Source: Streptomyces aureocirculatus
Lineage (GTDB): Bacteria > Actinomycetota > Actinomycetes > Streptomycetales > Streptomycetaceae
Direction: 5' to 3'
NCBI RefSeq assembly: GCF_000720475.1
Contig: NZ_JOAP01000039.1
Location: 1 to 64,000 of the forward strand
DNA: 64,000 bases
Position numbers and translations under genes: made by a program. Below, in pieces: positions 9,955 to 19,326 of the stretch. The notes under the pieces were generated by a model, which did no database searches, had not been told where the DNA came from, and saw only the letters and a program-made list of their open reading frames with translations. The stretch's first letter is position 1. Each line of letters opens with the position of its first letter.

Positions 9955-12141
9955 GTGTCCCGGGACAGCTCCTCTCCGGCGCCCGGCGAACCGGGAGCGC
10001 GGCCGGGGCGGGCTGTACGGCCGCCGCGGCGGGGGCCCCGCTTCGGGGCGCTCGTCGACAGCGGTCTGATGCTGCAGGGCGGCGTGCAGGGCAGCAGCCC
10101 CCTGCTGCGGCTCTTCACACGCTGGGTGCGCCGCCCGCTGCTGCCGATGATGCGGCTGTGGCGGCGCAACATCCAGCTCAAGGTCGTCGTCACGACCCTC
10201 CTGATGTCCCTCGGAGTGGTGCTCCTTCTCGGCTTCGTCGTCATGAGCTCGGTGAGCAACGGACTGCTCAAGGCCAAGGTGAACGCGGCGCAGAGCCAGG
10301 CCGACGGTGGTTTCCGGGCCGCCCAGGAGCAGGCGAACAGCGCCCACCAGTCCGCCGCCCAGGGCGTCGACGCATCCGACGGCCCCACCGCGCAGAACGC
10401 CGCCGTGTGGCTGTCGGAGCTGGTCGAGCAACTGGCGAGCGGCGGCCAGAACGCCTTCTACGTAGTCACGCTCAGCTCCAACGCCAGTGACGGCGGCAGC
10501 GTGCGCGGACCGCGTGCCTCCGGTGGCGTGAACCCGATCCAGAGCGTGCCCGAGGAACTGCGCGAGCGGATCGACGGCGGCACGCTCGCGTACCAGAGCA
10601 ATACGCGCATCGACTTCATCGACCACCGTGCCTCGCAGCCCGGCCTGGTGATCGGCAAGCAGTTGAGCGACAACAACGGCGACTCCTACCAGCTCTACTA
10701 CCTCTTCCCGCTGACGCAGGAGGAGGAGTCGATGAACCTGGTGCGCGGCACCCTCGCCACGGCAGGCCTCTTCGTAGTGGTGCTGCTCGGCGCCATCGCC
10801 TGGCTGGTGGTGCGGCAGGTCGTGACGCCCGTACGGATGGCCGCGGGGATCGCCGAGCGGTTGTCCGCCGGCCGCCTCCAGGAGCGGATGAAGGTCACCG
10901 GAGAGGACGACATCGCGCGCCTCGGGGAGGCCTTCAACAAGATGGCGTCGAACCTCCAGCTCAAGATCCAGCAGCTTGAGGAGCTGTCGCGGATGCAGCG
11001 GCGGTTCGTCTCCGACGTGTCGCACGAGCTGCGTACGCCGCTGACGACCGTACGGATGGCGGCCGACGTCATCCACGAGGCGCGGGTGGACTTCGACCCG
11101 ATCACGGCCCGCTCGGCGGAGTTGCTCGCCGATCAGCTCGACCGCTTCGAGTCGCTGCTCGGGGACCTCCTGGAGATCAGCAGGTTCGACGCGGGCGCGG
11201 CGGCCCTGGAGGCCGAGCCGATAGACCTGCGCGAGGTGGTGCGCCGCGTGGTCGGCGGGGCCGAGCCGCTGGCGGAGCGCAAGGGCACACACATACGCGT
11301 CGTCGGCGACCAGCAGCCCGTGGTCGCCGAGGCGGACGCACGGCGCGTCGAGCGGGTGCTGCGCAACCTCGTCGTCAACGCCGTGGAGCACGGCGAGGGC
11401 AAGGACGTGGTGGTGCGCCTCGCGGCCGCGGGCGGCGCTGTCGCCGTCGCGGTACGGGACTACGGGGTCGGCCTCAAGCCGGGCGAGGCGACCCGGGTGT
11501 TCAGCCGCTTCTGGCGGGCCGACCCGGCACGCGCGCGTACCACCGGCGGTACGGGCCTCGGGCTCTCCATCGCCCTTGAGGACGCCCGCCTGCACGGCGG
11601 ATGGCTACAGGCCTGGGGCGAGCCGGGCGGCGGCTCGCAGTTCCGGCTCACCCTGCCGCGTACGGCGGACGAGCCGCTGCGGGGTTCGCCGATACCGCTC
11701 GAACCCGACGACTCCCGCCGCCTGCGCACCCTGAACGGCGCGGGGCTCCCGGTCGGTGACGGCCCCAAGCGGGCCACAGTGCCCCATCAGGCGCCCCCGG
11801 GCCGGGTACCGCCCCCGGTGCCCGCCAAGGCCCCCATAGCGCCCAGGCTGGCCCGTGCGGCCGCACTGGACGTCGACCCCACCGCCCTGCCGGGCAATGG
11901 GGCACGGGTGGTGCAGCGGCAGGCCTGGGAGGAGTCGGGGGCCAGTACCCATGGCAGTGCGCACGCGGGGGCGAAGGATGCCCCGCAGGGCGGTGGCGGC
12001 GGCGCGACCGCGGGAACGGATGCGGCTCCCGACACTGATGCCGCTTCCGGCACCGATGCGGCTCCCGGCACGGATGCGGCTCCCGGCACGGAAACTGATG
12101 CGGCTCCCGGCACGGAAGAGGAGGCCTCGCGTGGGTGGTGA
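9955..12141 (+). CDS. mtrB: Sensor histidine kinase MtrB
   Basis: 728 aa. A basic cytoplasmic tail is followed by a transmembrane helix (about residues 75-97), an extracytoplasmic sensor domain (about 98-260), a second helix, HAMP and HisKA with phosphoacceptor His357 in VSHELRTPL. The ATPase domain has its N box in RNLVVNAVEHG and a G box in GGTGLGLSIAL. The last 150 residues are a disordered tail ending in DAAPGT hexapeptide repeats. The GTG at 9955 lies one base after the mtrA stop, so the two are co-translated. Confidence 0.97.
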   Translation: MSRDSSSPAPGEPGARPGRAVRPPRRGPRFGALVDSGLMLQGGVQGSSPLLRLFTRWVRRPLLPMMRLWRRNIQLKVVVTTLLMSLGVVLLLGFVVMSSVSNGLLKAKVNAAQSQADGGFRAAQEQANSAHQSAAQGVDASDGPTAQNAAVWLSELVEQLASGGQNAFYVVTLSSNASDGGSVRGPRASGGVNPIQSVPEELRERIDGGTLAYQSNTRIDFIDHRASQPGLVIGKQLSDNNGDSYQLYYLFPLTQEEESMNLVRGTLATAGLFVVVLLGAIAWLVVRQVVTPVRMAAGIAERLSAGRLQERMKVTGEDDIARLGEAFNKMASNLQLKIQQLEELSRMQRRFVSDVSHELRTPLTTVRMAADVIHEARVDFDPITARSAELLADQLDRFESLLGDLLEISRFDAGAAALEAEPIDLREVVRRVVGGAEPLAERKGTHIRVVGDQQPVVAEADARRVERVLRNLVVNAVEHGEGKDVVVRLAAAGGAVAVAVRDYGVGLKPGEATRVFSRFWRADPARARTTGGTGLGLSIALEDARLHGGWLQAWGEPGGGSQFRLTLPRTADEPLRGSPIPLEPDDSRRLRTLNGAGLPVGDGPKRATVPHQAPPGRVPPPVPAKAPIAPRLARAAALDVDPTALPGNGARVVQRQAWEESGASTHGSAHAGAKDAPQGGGGGATAGTDAAPDTDAASGTDAAPGTDAAPGTETDAAPGTEEEASRGW
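12019..12114 (+). repeat. Five copies of an 18-bp tandem repeat in the mtrB 3' end
   Basis: Units begin at 12019, 12037, 12055, 12073 and, after a 6-base insertion, 12097. The consensus is GATGCGGCTCCCGGCACG, encoding Asp-Ala-Ala-Pro-Gly-Thr. Units 3, 4 and 5 are identical, which suggests recent slippage expansion. Confidence 0.95.
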
Positions 12142-13996
12142 GGGTCAATTGCGGGGGCGCGCGCGTCGGCTGCGCGCCGGTCTTGTGCTCGCCGCGTGCG
12201 GCACGCTGATCGCCGGCTGCGCCTCCATGCCGGACGAGGGCAACATGAAGAAGGTCGAGGCCTCGCAGCGCCCCGACTCGCAGTCCCAGGTGCGGGTCTA
12301 CGCGATGCCGCCGCCCGAGGACGCGGGTGCCGTGGACATCGTCCAGGGCTTCCTTGAGGCGCTGACCAGCGACGACCCCGACTTCGCCATCGCCCGCAAG
12401 TACCTGACGAAGGAAGCGTCCAAGAACTGGCACCCGGAGCGCTCCACCACGGTGCTCGCCGACGGCCCGAACACGGTCGCGGACAACGTGGGCAACAGCA
12501 ACGAGGGTGAGCGTACGTACTCGCTGACCGGCCGCAGGCTCGCGACGGTCAACGCACAGCGGGCGTACCAGCCCGACTCGGGGACCTTCAAGCAGGCCAT
12601 CCACCTCACGCAGCAGAACGGGCCGAACGGCGGGGCGTGGCGCATCGACGCGCCGCCCGCGGGTGTCGTCCTCGGCGAGTCCGACTTCGAACGCAATTAC
12701 CAGGCCGTCAACAAGTACTACTTCGCGTCGCCTCCGAAGGGCCTCGGTCCGGCCCGGCAGGTGGGCGCCCAGCAGGGGCTCGTCGCGGACCCCATCTACG
12801 TACGCCAGCGCATCGATCCGTTGACCGAGACGGTGAAGGCTCTCCTCGAAGGGCCCAGCAACCGGCTCGACCCGGCGGTCCGCACGGCGGTCCCGATGGG
12901 CGCGCGCCTTGCCCCCGACGCCAAGTCGCTGACGCCCGACGACAAGAACAAGCTCGTCGTGCCGTTGAACGCGCGGGGGGACTCGCTCGTTCACGATCAG
13001 TGCACGCAGGTGGCCGCCCAGCTCCTCTTCACGCTGCAGGACCTGCCGTCCTCCGGAGTCGAGCAGGTGGAGCTGCAGCAGCGGAACGGCTCGCGGCTGT
13101 GCGTCCTCGGCAAGGACCGTGCCGAGACCGTCGCGCCGCACCGTACGGCGGACCTTCCGGCGTACCAGTACTTCGTGGACGACAAGCGGCAACTGGTGCG
13201 GATGCCCGGCAACGCGGGCAGTGACGCCGGGCCCGAGCCGGTGACCGGGCCGTTCGGCGACGGCGAGCAGCCGCTGCGCTCGGCGGCGGTCTCGCGCGAC
13301 GAGGAGCGAGCGGCCGGGGTGTCGCTCGACGGGCGGCGGCTCTTCACCTCGTCCGTGGTGTCGAAGGGGCCGCTCGGCAGTCCTGAGCTGCGTTCGCGTG
13401 CCAAGTCGGAGAAGGACGGCTTCTCGACGCCGAGTTGGGACGGTCGCGGCGACCTGTGGGTGGCCGACCGGGATCCGCGGCGGTCGCGGCTGCTGTGGCT
13501 GGCGGCGGGTACGGGCGAGCCGGTGCAGGTGAGGGTGCCGGATCTGGACGGGCGTATCGAGGCGGTGCGGGTCGCGGCCGACGGGGTGCGGGTCGCGTTG
13601 CTCGTGCGCAAGGACGGCAAGACGTCACTGCGCATCGGCCTGATCGAATGGGCCGAGGGCAAGGGCGGGCAGCCCGACATCTCCGTCGTCGAACTCCTGG
13701 AGGCCGCCCCGCAGATGGAGGAGGTGACCGCCATGTCCTGGGCGGGCGTCAGCCGCCTCGTGGTGGTCGGTCGCGAGTCCGGCGGTGTGCAGCAGATGCG
13801 GTACGTCCAGTGCGACGGGTCCGCGCGGACGGGGGCGACGCTGCCCGGCCTCACCGGAGTGAAGGAGATCGCCGCCTCCGAGGACGAGCGGCAGCCGCTG
13901 GTGGCGCACTCCGACGACGGCATCGTCCGACTGCCGTCCGGCGCGCAGTGGCAGACGGTGGTCAAGGAAGGGCGCACGCCGGTCTATCCCGGGTGA
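12131..13996 (+). CDS. lpqB: Lipoprotein LpqB, MtrAB-associated beta-propeller
   Basis: 621 aa. A type II signal peptide ends in a lipobox (LIAGC; lipidated Cys30). A GerMN-like domain follows (about residues 200-330), then a beta-propeller region to the C-terminus. LpqB is the conserved extracytoplasmic partner of MtrB and modulates MtrA phosphorylation. The GTG at 12131 lies inside the mtrB 3' end (11-base overlap) behind a strong GAGGAGG, so the three genes form one operon. Confidence 0.95.
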   Translation: MGGEGQLRGRARRLRAGLVLAACGTLIAGCASMPDEGNMKKVEASQRPDSQSQVRVYAMPPPEDAGAVDIVQGFLEALTSDDPDFAIARKYLTKEASKNWHPERSTTVLADGPNTVADNVGNSNEGERTYSLTGRRLATVNAQRAYQPDSGTFKQAIHLTQQNGPNGGAWRIDAPPAGVVLGESDFERNYQAVNKYYFASPPKGLGPARQVGAQQGLVADPIYVRQRIDPLTETVKALLEGPSNRLDPAVRTAVPMGARLAPDAKSLTPDDKNKLVVPLNARGDSLVHDQCTQVAAQLLFTLQDLPSSGVEQVELQQRNGSRLCVLGKDRAETVAPHRTADLPAYQYFVDDKRQLVRMPGNAGSDAGPEPVTGPFGDGEQPLRSAAVSRDEERAAGVSLDGRRLFTSSVVSKGPLGSPELRSRAKSEKDGFSTPSWDGRGDLWVADRDPRRSRLLWLAAGTGEPVQVRVPDLDGRIEAVRVAADGVRVALLVRKDGKTSLRIGLIEWAEGKGGQPDISVVELLEAAPQMEEVTAMSWAGVSRLVVVGRESGGVQQMRYVQCDGSARTGATLPGLTGVKEIAASEDERQPLVAHSDDGIVRLPSGAQWQTVVKEGRTPVYPG

Positions 13997-14021
13997 GGGC
14001 GTTTCTATCCCGGGTGAGGGC
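13983..14021 (+). repeat. Tandem duplication spanning the lpqB stop codon
   Basis: The 18-mer TCTATCCCGGGTGAGGGC occurs at 13983-14000 and again at 14004-14021, with a 21-bp period. Each copy carries TGA in the same frame, so lpqB has a back-up stop codon. Confidence 0.95.
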
Positions 14022-14168
14022 CTTCGCCCCCGGCGAGGCGGTCTCCCTCGGGCCGTCGGACTCCCCGCAAGCCTGCTCCGCCGCAGGTCGAACAGAGTGT
14101 GACGAGTTATCCACAGGCGGTTGTCCACAGGGGTGGCAGCGGGGTGGGCGCGTTGGCACAGTGGGGAC

Positions 14169-15044
14169 ATGCGGGGGTGGTGGCGGGACCTCACGGATCT
14201 GGTGCTGCCGGTCGACTGCCCCGGCTGCGGGACACCGCGGGTGGCCCTGTGCGCCGGGTGCCGGTCCGCGCTGTGCGGGGCGTCGCCGCGCAGGGTGCGT
14301 CCGGATCCGCAGCCGCGGGGTCTGCCGGCGGTGCACGCTGCCGCGCCGTACGGGGGAGCGGTGCGGGCGGTGCTGCTCGCGCACAAGGAGCGGGGCGCGC
14401 TGCCGTTGGCCGAGGTGCTCGGTGAGGCGCTCGCGGGTGCGGTGCGGGCCGCGTTGCGGGGCGCGGGCCAAGTCGGTGGCGGTCCTGTGCTGTTGGTGCC
14501 GGTGCCCTCCGCGCGACGGGCCGTGCGGGCGCGGGGGCACGACCCGGTGCGCCGGTCGGCGCTCGCGGCGGCGGGGCGGTTGCGGCGCGCCGGGCTGCCG
14601 GTGAGCGTGCTGAGCGTGCTGCGTCAGCGGCGTGCGGTGGAGGACCAGGCGGGGCTCAACTCCCGGGAGCGGCAGATCAATCTGTCGGGGGCGCTGGAGG
14701 TGGCGCCGGGGGCCGGGCGGCTGCTGCGGGGCGCGGCGCGGATCGTGGTCGTGGACGACCTGATGACGACGGGTGCCTCGCTGGCTGAGGCGGCCCGAGC
14801 ATTGAGGGGCGTATGTGGCGTACACGGGGTAGGGGATGAGCGAAGAAGCACGACGGCAGGCGTGACGGGAGCACAGGTGGCGGCGGAGCGCCAGAGGGAT
14901 AACCGGCCAAGCTGCGATCGCGGGGACGGCCGTGGGCGCCGGACCCGGAAAGCCCTCCCGGCCAGCGAAATGCCTCGCTCGGACACCATCCTTGCCGCAG
15001 TCGTCGCTGCGTCTCCGGTTTCTTTCGAAATAAACCGGAACTGA
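14169..15044 (+). CDS. ComF family phosphoribosyltransferase-like protein
   Basis: 291 aa. Two CxxC zinc-ribbon pairs near the N-terminus (CPGCGTPR and CAGCRSALC) precede a type I phosphoribosyltransferase fold with the PRPP-loop motif VVVDDLMTTGASLAEA (about residues 195-210). ComF is needed for DNA uptake in Bacillus, but the actinobacterial protein's job is unknown. The C-terminal 75 residues after the PRPP motif are Arg-rich and likely disordered, ending in AAVVAASPVSFEINRN, a tail I recall from streptomycete homologues. The ATG at 14169 is chosen because upstream in-frame codons lack family character. Confidence 0.88.
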   Translation: MRGWWRDLTDLVLPVDCPGCGTPRVALCAGCRSALCGASPRRVRPDPQPRGLPAVHAAAPYGGAVRAVLLAHKERGALPLAEVLGEALAGAVRAALRGAGQVGGGPVLLVPVPSARRAVRARGHDPVRRSALAAAGRLRRAGLPVSVLSVLRQRRAVEDQAGLNSRERQINLSGALEVAPGAGRLLRGAARIVVVDDLMTTGASLAEAARALRGVCGVHGVGDERRSTTAGVTGAQVAAERQRDNRPSCDRGDGRGRRTRKALPASEMPRSDTILAAVVAASPVSFEINRN

Positions 15045-15359
15045 ACGGAGAGTTTCATCGTTGCAGGTAGTGAGAAGGCCTATCCACCCGAATGGAGGTA
15101 CGTGTCAGTAGAGGGTGACGACATCCGTCCGGGCGAGATATGTTCGGTTGTGAGGAAAGGCGGACACCGCCCCTCGCATATCGGAATGCCGACCTCTGGG
15201 TTTTCTGCCATCACCCGGGGACGGTGGGTGGAGATCTTGCCCATGGGGGAGGAGGAGGTGGAAGTCACCGAGTCCGAGGCTCCGGGAGTTTCCAGGAGTC
15301 TGGTGCAAGAGGGAGATACTCCGCCGAAGCAGCGGAGCGATCCGGGAACGGAGTTCTGC
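15045..15359 (+). other. Long leader region of hpf with an in-frame open reading frame
   Basis: 315 bases with no confident gene. From a GTG at 15102, placed 3 bases after a GGAGG, the reading frame stays open for 86 codons and runs in frame into hpf. Its third-position G/C is clearly lower than in hpf and it lacks recognisable domain sequence. It may be an untranslated regulatory leader, a leader peptide, or an N-terminal extension of HPF. Confidence 0.5.
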
Positions 15360-16052
15360 GTGGACATCGTCGTCAAGGGCCGCAAGACAGAGGTGCCCGA
15401 GCGGTTCCGCAAGCACGTGGCCGAGAAGCTGAAGCTGGACAAGATCCAGAAGCTCGACGGCAAGGTGATCAGCCTCGACGTCGAGGTGTCCAAGGAAACC
15501 AACCCGCGTCAGGCCGACCGTTCCGACCGTGTGGAGATCACCGTCCGGGGGCGCGGGCCCGTGATCCGCGCGGAGGCCTCGGCAGCAGATCCGTACGCGG
15601 CGCTCGACCTGGCCACGGCCAAGCTCGACGCGTCGCTGCGCAAGCAGCACGAGAAGCGGCACAACCGGCGCGGCGCCGGCAGGCTCACCGCCGCCGAAGT
15701 GGCCGACCGGGTCCCGGACGCGGCGCATCTGAACGGGGACGGCAGCCTGGTCCGCGAAGAGGAGCCCGAAGGCGTGCCCACCACCAGGATCGGCTCCCTG
15801 GAGATCCAGGGCGAAGGGCCCCTCGTGGTGCGCGAGAAGACCCACGTCGCGGCGCCCATGACCCTGGACCAGGCGCTGTACGAGATGGAACTCGTCGGAC
15901 ACGACTTCTATCTGTTCATCGACTCCGAGAGCAAGGAACCCAGCGTCGTCTACCGACGGCACGCCTACGACTACGGCGTCATCCGCCTCAACACCGACCC
16001 CATGGTCGCCAAGGCCCAATCGGCCGGTGGAGGCAGTGCCCTCGGCGGCTGA
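15360..16052 (+). CDS. hpf: Long-form ribosome hibernation-promoting factor
   Basis: 230 aa from the GTG at 15360, which follows CGGAG at 6 bases. The N-terminal RaiA/HPF domain (residues 1-100: [20 protein letters not shown]) binds the 30S subunit. A basic linker ([14 protein letters not shown]) joins it to the C-terminal dimerisation domain (about 170-225: [20 protein letters not shown]). Long HPF dimerises 70S ribosomes into inactive 100S particles in stationary phase or stress. An in-frame start at 15102 would add 86 residues, but family members begin at the site chosen here. Confidence 0.92.
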   Translation: MDIVVKGRKTEVPERFRKHVAEKLKLDKIQKLDGKVISLDVEVSKETNPRQADRSDRVEITVRGRGPVIRAEASAADPYAALDLATAKLDASLRKQHEKRHNRRGAGRLTAAEVADRVPDAAHLNGDGSLVREEEPEGVPTTRIGSLEIQGEGPLVVREKTHVAAPMTLDQALYEMELVGHDFYLFIDSESKEPSVVYRRHAYDYGVIRLNTDPMVAKAQSAGGGSALGG

Positions 16053-16086
16053 CAGCCGCTGAGGCGCCCGTCGGAGCGCACGGGCC

Positions 16087-16123
16087 GGTGCCCCTGGAGC
16101 GCATGTGCGCCCCCAGGGGCACC
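16087..16123 (+). terminator. Composite hairpin terminator after hpf
   Basis: An 11-bp perfect stem (16087-16097 with 16113-16123) encloses a second 5-bp hairpin (GCGCA-TG-TGCGC). It lies 35 bases after the hpf stop. There is no T-run, as is common for streptomycete terminators. Confidence 0.7.
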
Positions 16124-16258
16124 CGCGTGCGACCACTGCGGGCACGACCGGGGGGCCGGGCATGGAATCATGGGCGCGACGGCTCAACCCACTTGACTCT
16201 GCCTAGGGTTGGCGCAGCCGAGGCAAGAGACGGGCCCTGGCCTTCAGGGGGAGGAACG

Positions 16259-17002
16259 ATGGCGGACAGCTTCGGACCGATGCGGAGCGAGGGTGCCGGT
16301 GACGGCATCGGCATCGGCACGGACGCGGGCGCCCCGCGCAAGGAGCCCATCCGGGTCCTTGTCGTGGACGACCACGCGCTCTTCCGCCGCGGCCTGGAGA
16401 TCGTCCTCGCCGCCGAGGAGGACATCCAGGTGGTCGGGGAGGCGGGTGACGGCGCCGAGGCCGTGGACAAGGCCGCCGACCTGCTGCCGGACATCGTGCT
16501 CATGGACGTACGGATGCCCAAGCGCGGCGGTATCGAGGCGTGCACCTCCATCAAGGAGGTGGCCCCCAGTGCGAAGATCATCATGCTGACGATCAGCGAC
16601 GAGGAAGCGGATCTCTACGACGCCATCAAGGCGGGCGCGACGGGCTATCTCCTGAAGGAGATCTCGACCGACGAGGTGGCCACGGCCATTCGCGCGGTCG
16701 CCGACGGGCAGTCGCAGATCAGCCCGTCGATGGCGTCCAAGCTGCTCACGGAGTTCAAGTCGATGATCCAGCGCACGGACGAGCGCCGTCTGGTGCCCGC
16801 GCCCCGGCTGACCGAACGCGAGCTGGAGGTGCTCAAGCTGGTTGCCACGGGGATGAACAACCGCGACATCGCCAAGGAGTTGTTCATCTCCGAGAACACC
16901 GTGAAAAACCATGTGCGCAACATCCTGGAGAAGCTGCAACTGCACTCCAGGATGGAGGCCGTGGTGTACGCGATGCGGGAGAAGATCCTCGAGATCCGGT
17001 GA
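16259..17002 (+). CDS. NarL/LuxR-type response regulator, orphan
   Basis: 247 aa. A 30-residue Gly/Ala-rich tail precedes the receiver domain, whose phosphoacceptor is Asp83 ([10 protein letters not shown]), with Thr and Lys in [11 protein letters not shown] and YLLKEI. A LuxR helix-turn-helix follows ([20 protein letters not shown], about residues 180-240). No kinase gene is adjacent, so it is an orphan regulator at this site. The ATG at 16259 follows AGGGGGAGG. Confidence 0.93.
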   Translation: MADSFGPMRSEGAGDGIGIGTDAGAPRKEPIRVLVVDDHALFRRGLEIVLAAEEDIQVVGEAGDGAEAVDKAADLLPDIVLMDVRMPKRGGIEACTSIKEVAPSAKIIMLTISDEEADLYDAIKAGATGYLLKEISTDEVATAIRAVADGQSQISPSMASKLLTEFKSMIQRTDERRLVPAPRLTERELEVLKLVATGMNNRDIAKELFISENTVKNHVRNILEKLQLHSRMEAVVYAMREKILEIR

Positions 17003-17042
17003 GCCGGTGCGGGTGCCGATGCCGGTGCGGGTGCGGCGCGGG

Positions 17043-18245
17043 TCAGCTCACCGCGCGGATCAGGTCCGCCGTCAGCTCGGGGCGGTCGACGCGCTCGATG
17101 CGTACGGAGTCGCAGCCCACCCACTGCGCTGCCTCCAGGAGCGCCTGCGCCACCCCCCGCACCGCCTTGGGGCCGTCCAGGGACACCTGCTTGGCCACCA
17201 GCGTGCGCCCCTCGCGGGCGGGGTCCACGCGGCCCACGAGCCGACCGCCCGCGAGCACCGGCATCGCGAAGTAGCCGTACACCCGCTTGGGCTTGGGGAC
17301 ATACGCCTCCAGGCGGTGGGTGAAGCCGAAGATCCGCTCCGTGCGCGCCCGCTCCCAGATCAGCGAGTCGAAGGGTGACAGGAGCGTCGTGCGGTGGCGG
17401 CCGCGCGGGGGCGTGGCCAGCGCCTGCGGGTCGGCCCAGGCGGGCTTGTCCCAGCCCTCCACGGTCACCGGGACCAGGCCCGAGTCCGCGACGACGGCGT
17501 CGAACTGCTCGCCCTTCAGGCGGTGGTAGTCGGCGATGTCCGCGCGCGTGCCCACGCCCAGGGACTGCCCCGCGAGGCGGACGAGGCGGCGCACGCACTC
17601 CGCGTCGTCCAGGTCGTCGTGCAGCAGGGCGTCCGGGACGGCGCGCTCCGCGAGGTCGTACACCCGCTTCCAGGAGCGGCGCTCCGTGCACACCACGTCG
17701 CCGTACATCAGGGCGCGCTCGACCGCGATCTTGGAGTCGGACCAGTCCCACCACTCGCCCTTGTTCTTCGCGCCGCCCAATTCCGTGGCCGTCAGCGGGC
17801 CTTCGGTGCGGAGCTGCTTGATCACCTGGTCGTACGCGCCGTCCGGCAGGTGGTGGTGCCAGTGCGGGCGGGCGCGGTAGGCGCGGCGGCGGAAGGCGAA
17901 GTGGGGCCATTCCTCGATGGGGAGGATGCAGGCGGCGTGCGACCAGTACTCGAAGGCGTGGGTGTCCGTCCAGTACGCCGACTCGACGGTGGTGCGGCCC
18001 ACGGGGCCCAGGCGGGCGTACGGGATCAGTTCGTGCGAGCGGGCCAGGACGGAGATCGTGTCGAGCTGGACCGCGCCGAGGTGGCGCAGCACGCCTCGCA
18101 CTCCCGACCTGCGGTCCGGGGCGCCCAGGAAGCCCTGGGCGCGCAGGGCGATGCGGCGGGCCTCGTCTGCGGAGAGGGTGGTTGTGGGGTGGTGGTGCGT
18201 GCTCGGTCCGCTCTGCTTGCTCGGCGTGCTCGGCTTGCTCCTCAT
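17043..18245 (-). CDS. Winged-helix protein of the YcaQ/AlkZ family (DNA crosslink glycosylase-like)
   Basis: 400 aa. The family (HTH_42, DUF1006) includes E. coli YcaQ and Streptomyces AlkZ, which remove alkylated bases and open interstrand crosslinks. The motifs LGAVQLDTISVLARSHELIPYARLG (given here only as landmarks at about residues 55-80) and the QLDTI core are present, as is SPFDSLIWERARTERIFGF near residue 300. The QxD-type catalytic region of YcaQ appears as VQLDT. No ribosome site precedes the ATG at 18245; a GTG eight codons upstream is an alternative. Confidence 0.85.
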   Translation of the reverse strand: MRSKPSTPSKQSGPSTHHHPTTTLSADEARRIALRAQGFLGAPDRRSGVRGVLRHLGAVQLDTISVLARSHELIPYARLGPVGRTTVESAYWTDTHAFEYWSHAACILPIEEWPHFAFRRRAYRARPHWHHHLPDGAYDQVIKQLRTEGPLTATELGGAKNKGEWWDWSDSKIAVERALMYGDVVCTERRSWKRVYDLAERAVPDALLHDDLDDAECVRRLVRLAGQSLGVGTRADIADYHRLKGEQFDAVVADSGLVPVTVEGWDKPAWADPQALATPPRGRHRTTLLSPFDSLIWERARTERIFGFTHRLEAYVPKPKRVYGYFAMPVLAGGRLVGRVDPAREGRTLVAKQVSLDGPKAVRGVAQALLEAAQWVGCDSVRIERVDRPELTADLIRAVS

Positions 18246-18362
18246 GGGCGGAACGATAGGGGGAGGCACTGACAGTGGGGGTGTGCGGGCGGGGGGCTGG
18301 GGGTGTGCCTGGGTGCGGGTGGGTGTCCTCGCGGGGCGCCCCAGGCCCGCCCCTTCCCGAAA

Positions 18363-18479
18363 CCAGGGGCCTGCCGCCCCTGGACCCCCGCCTCATCGGC
18401 CTTCGGCCTTGTCCTCAAGCGCCGGACGGGCTGAGGAAAGCTCGGCCTTCGGCCTCGTCCTCAAACGCCGGACGGGCTG
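18363..18479. repeat. Streptomycete intergenic repeat element with two 38-bp direct repeats
   Basis: A hairpin CCAGGGGC-CTGCC-GCCCCTGG (18363-18383) is followed by two near-identical 38-mers at 18396-18433 and 18442-18479 (36 of 38 matching) ending in CGCCGGACGGGCTG. This composite is familiar from many Streptomyces intergenic regions. The second copy enters the 3' end of the GNAT gene and supplies its last codons and stop. Confidence 0.85.
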
Positions 18480-19048
18480 GTTTTGGGCGGGAGGTAGGGG
18501 TGGGGGGAGGGGAGGTCCAGGTCTGTGGGGAGCAGGGAGGCGATCCAGGTGTCGCGGAGGGTGCCCTTGTTGAGCAGGCCCGCTCGGAGGGTGCCCTCTA
18601 CGGTGAAGCCCGCCTTCTCGGCTACCGCGCGGGACGCTGTGTTGCCCACTTCGGCACGCCATTCCAGGCGGCTGCAGCCGAGGCGGGTGAAGGCCCAGTG
18701 GGCGAGGGCGTGGACGGCCTCCGTCATGTAGCCGCGGCCCCGGTGTTCCTTGCCGGTCCAGAAGCCGACCTCCCAGCAGCCCGCGCGCGGGTGGTGCAGG
18801 CTGGTCGCGGCGAGGAGCGGGCCGCCCGCACGGGGACGCACGGAGAAGGTGTACTCCGAGTCGAGACGCCAGCCGTCGGGCACCATGCGGCCGATGAAGC
18901 CCTCCGCGTCCGCGCGCGCGTACGGCGAGGGCATCGTCGTCCAGCGCTGGATCTCGGGGTCCTGGCAGGCCGCGTACACCTCGTCGGTGTCGGCCGGGGA
19001 GAAGGCGCGCAGCAGCAGGCGCTCGGTGGTCAGGGTGACGGGCTCCAT
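18461..19048 (-). CDS. GNAT family N-acetyltransferase
   Basis: 195 aa. An RimJ/RimL-like acetyltransferase: TERLLLRAFSPADTDEVY at the start, the acetyl-CoA loop GKEHRGRGYMTEAVHALAHW (about residues 100-120), and ASRAVAEKAGFTVEGTLR near 143-160. The substrate cannot be deduced. No ribosome site is seen before the ATG at 19048. The last six or seven residues (PSGV and stop) are encoded by a dispersed intergenic repeat, so the C-terminus has probably been replaced or extended. Confidence 0.88.
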   Translation of the reverse strand: MEPVTLTTERLLLRAFSPADTDEVYAACQDPEIQRWTTMPSPYARADAEGFIGRMVPDGWRLDSEYTFSVRPRAGGPLLAATSLHHPRAGCWEVGFWTGKEHRGRGYMTEAVHALAHWAFTRLGCSRLEWRAEVGNTASRAVAEKAGFTVEGTLRAGLLNKGTLRDTWIASLLPTDLDLPSPHPYLPPKTSPSGV

Positions 19049-19326
19049 CGGCCGATTCTGCTGCGGGCGGACGAGGCGGCGCCAGCTTTTTGTGTCCGCG
19101 CGGCCGCCGTTCCGGGCCTGCGGCGCTCGGAACGCGGGGCAGCGGGGCGGCCGCAGGAGTCGCCCGCCGGCGCGGATTCCCGGGCTCGGAGCGGCACCTT
19201 CACGAGTGCCCGTCCGTTGACGACATGGCAGACCTCCCGGGGCGGCCGGGTCCTCGCATACGATGGCCGTTGCCCGACGAGTAAAACCGACCGTGCCAGG
19301 CCCGACCGGCAAGGAGACCAACCCCC

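Noticed and set aside
15140..16258. In-frame upstream extension of the LuxR-type regulator through the hpf gene
   Set aside because: It reads hpf in the wrong frame; the regulator has a strong ribosome site at its own ATG (16259).
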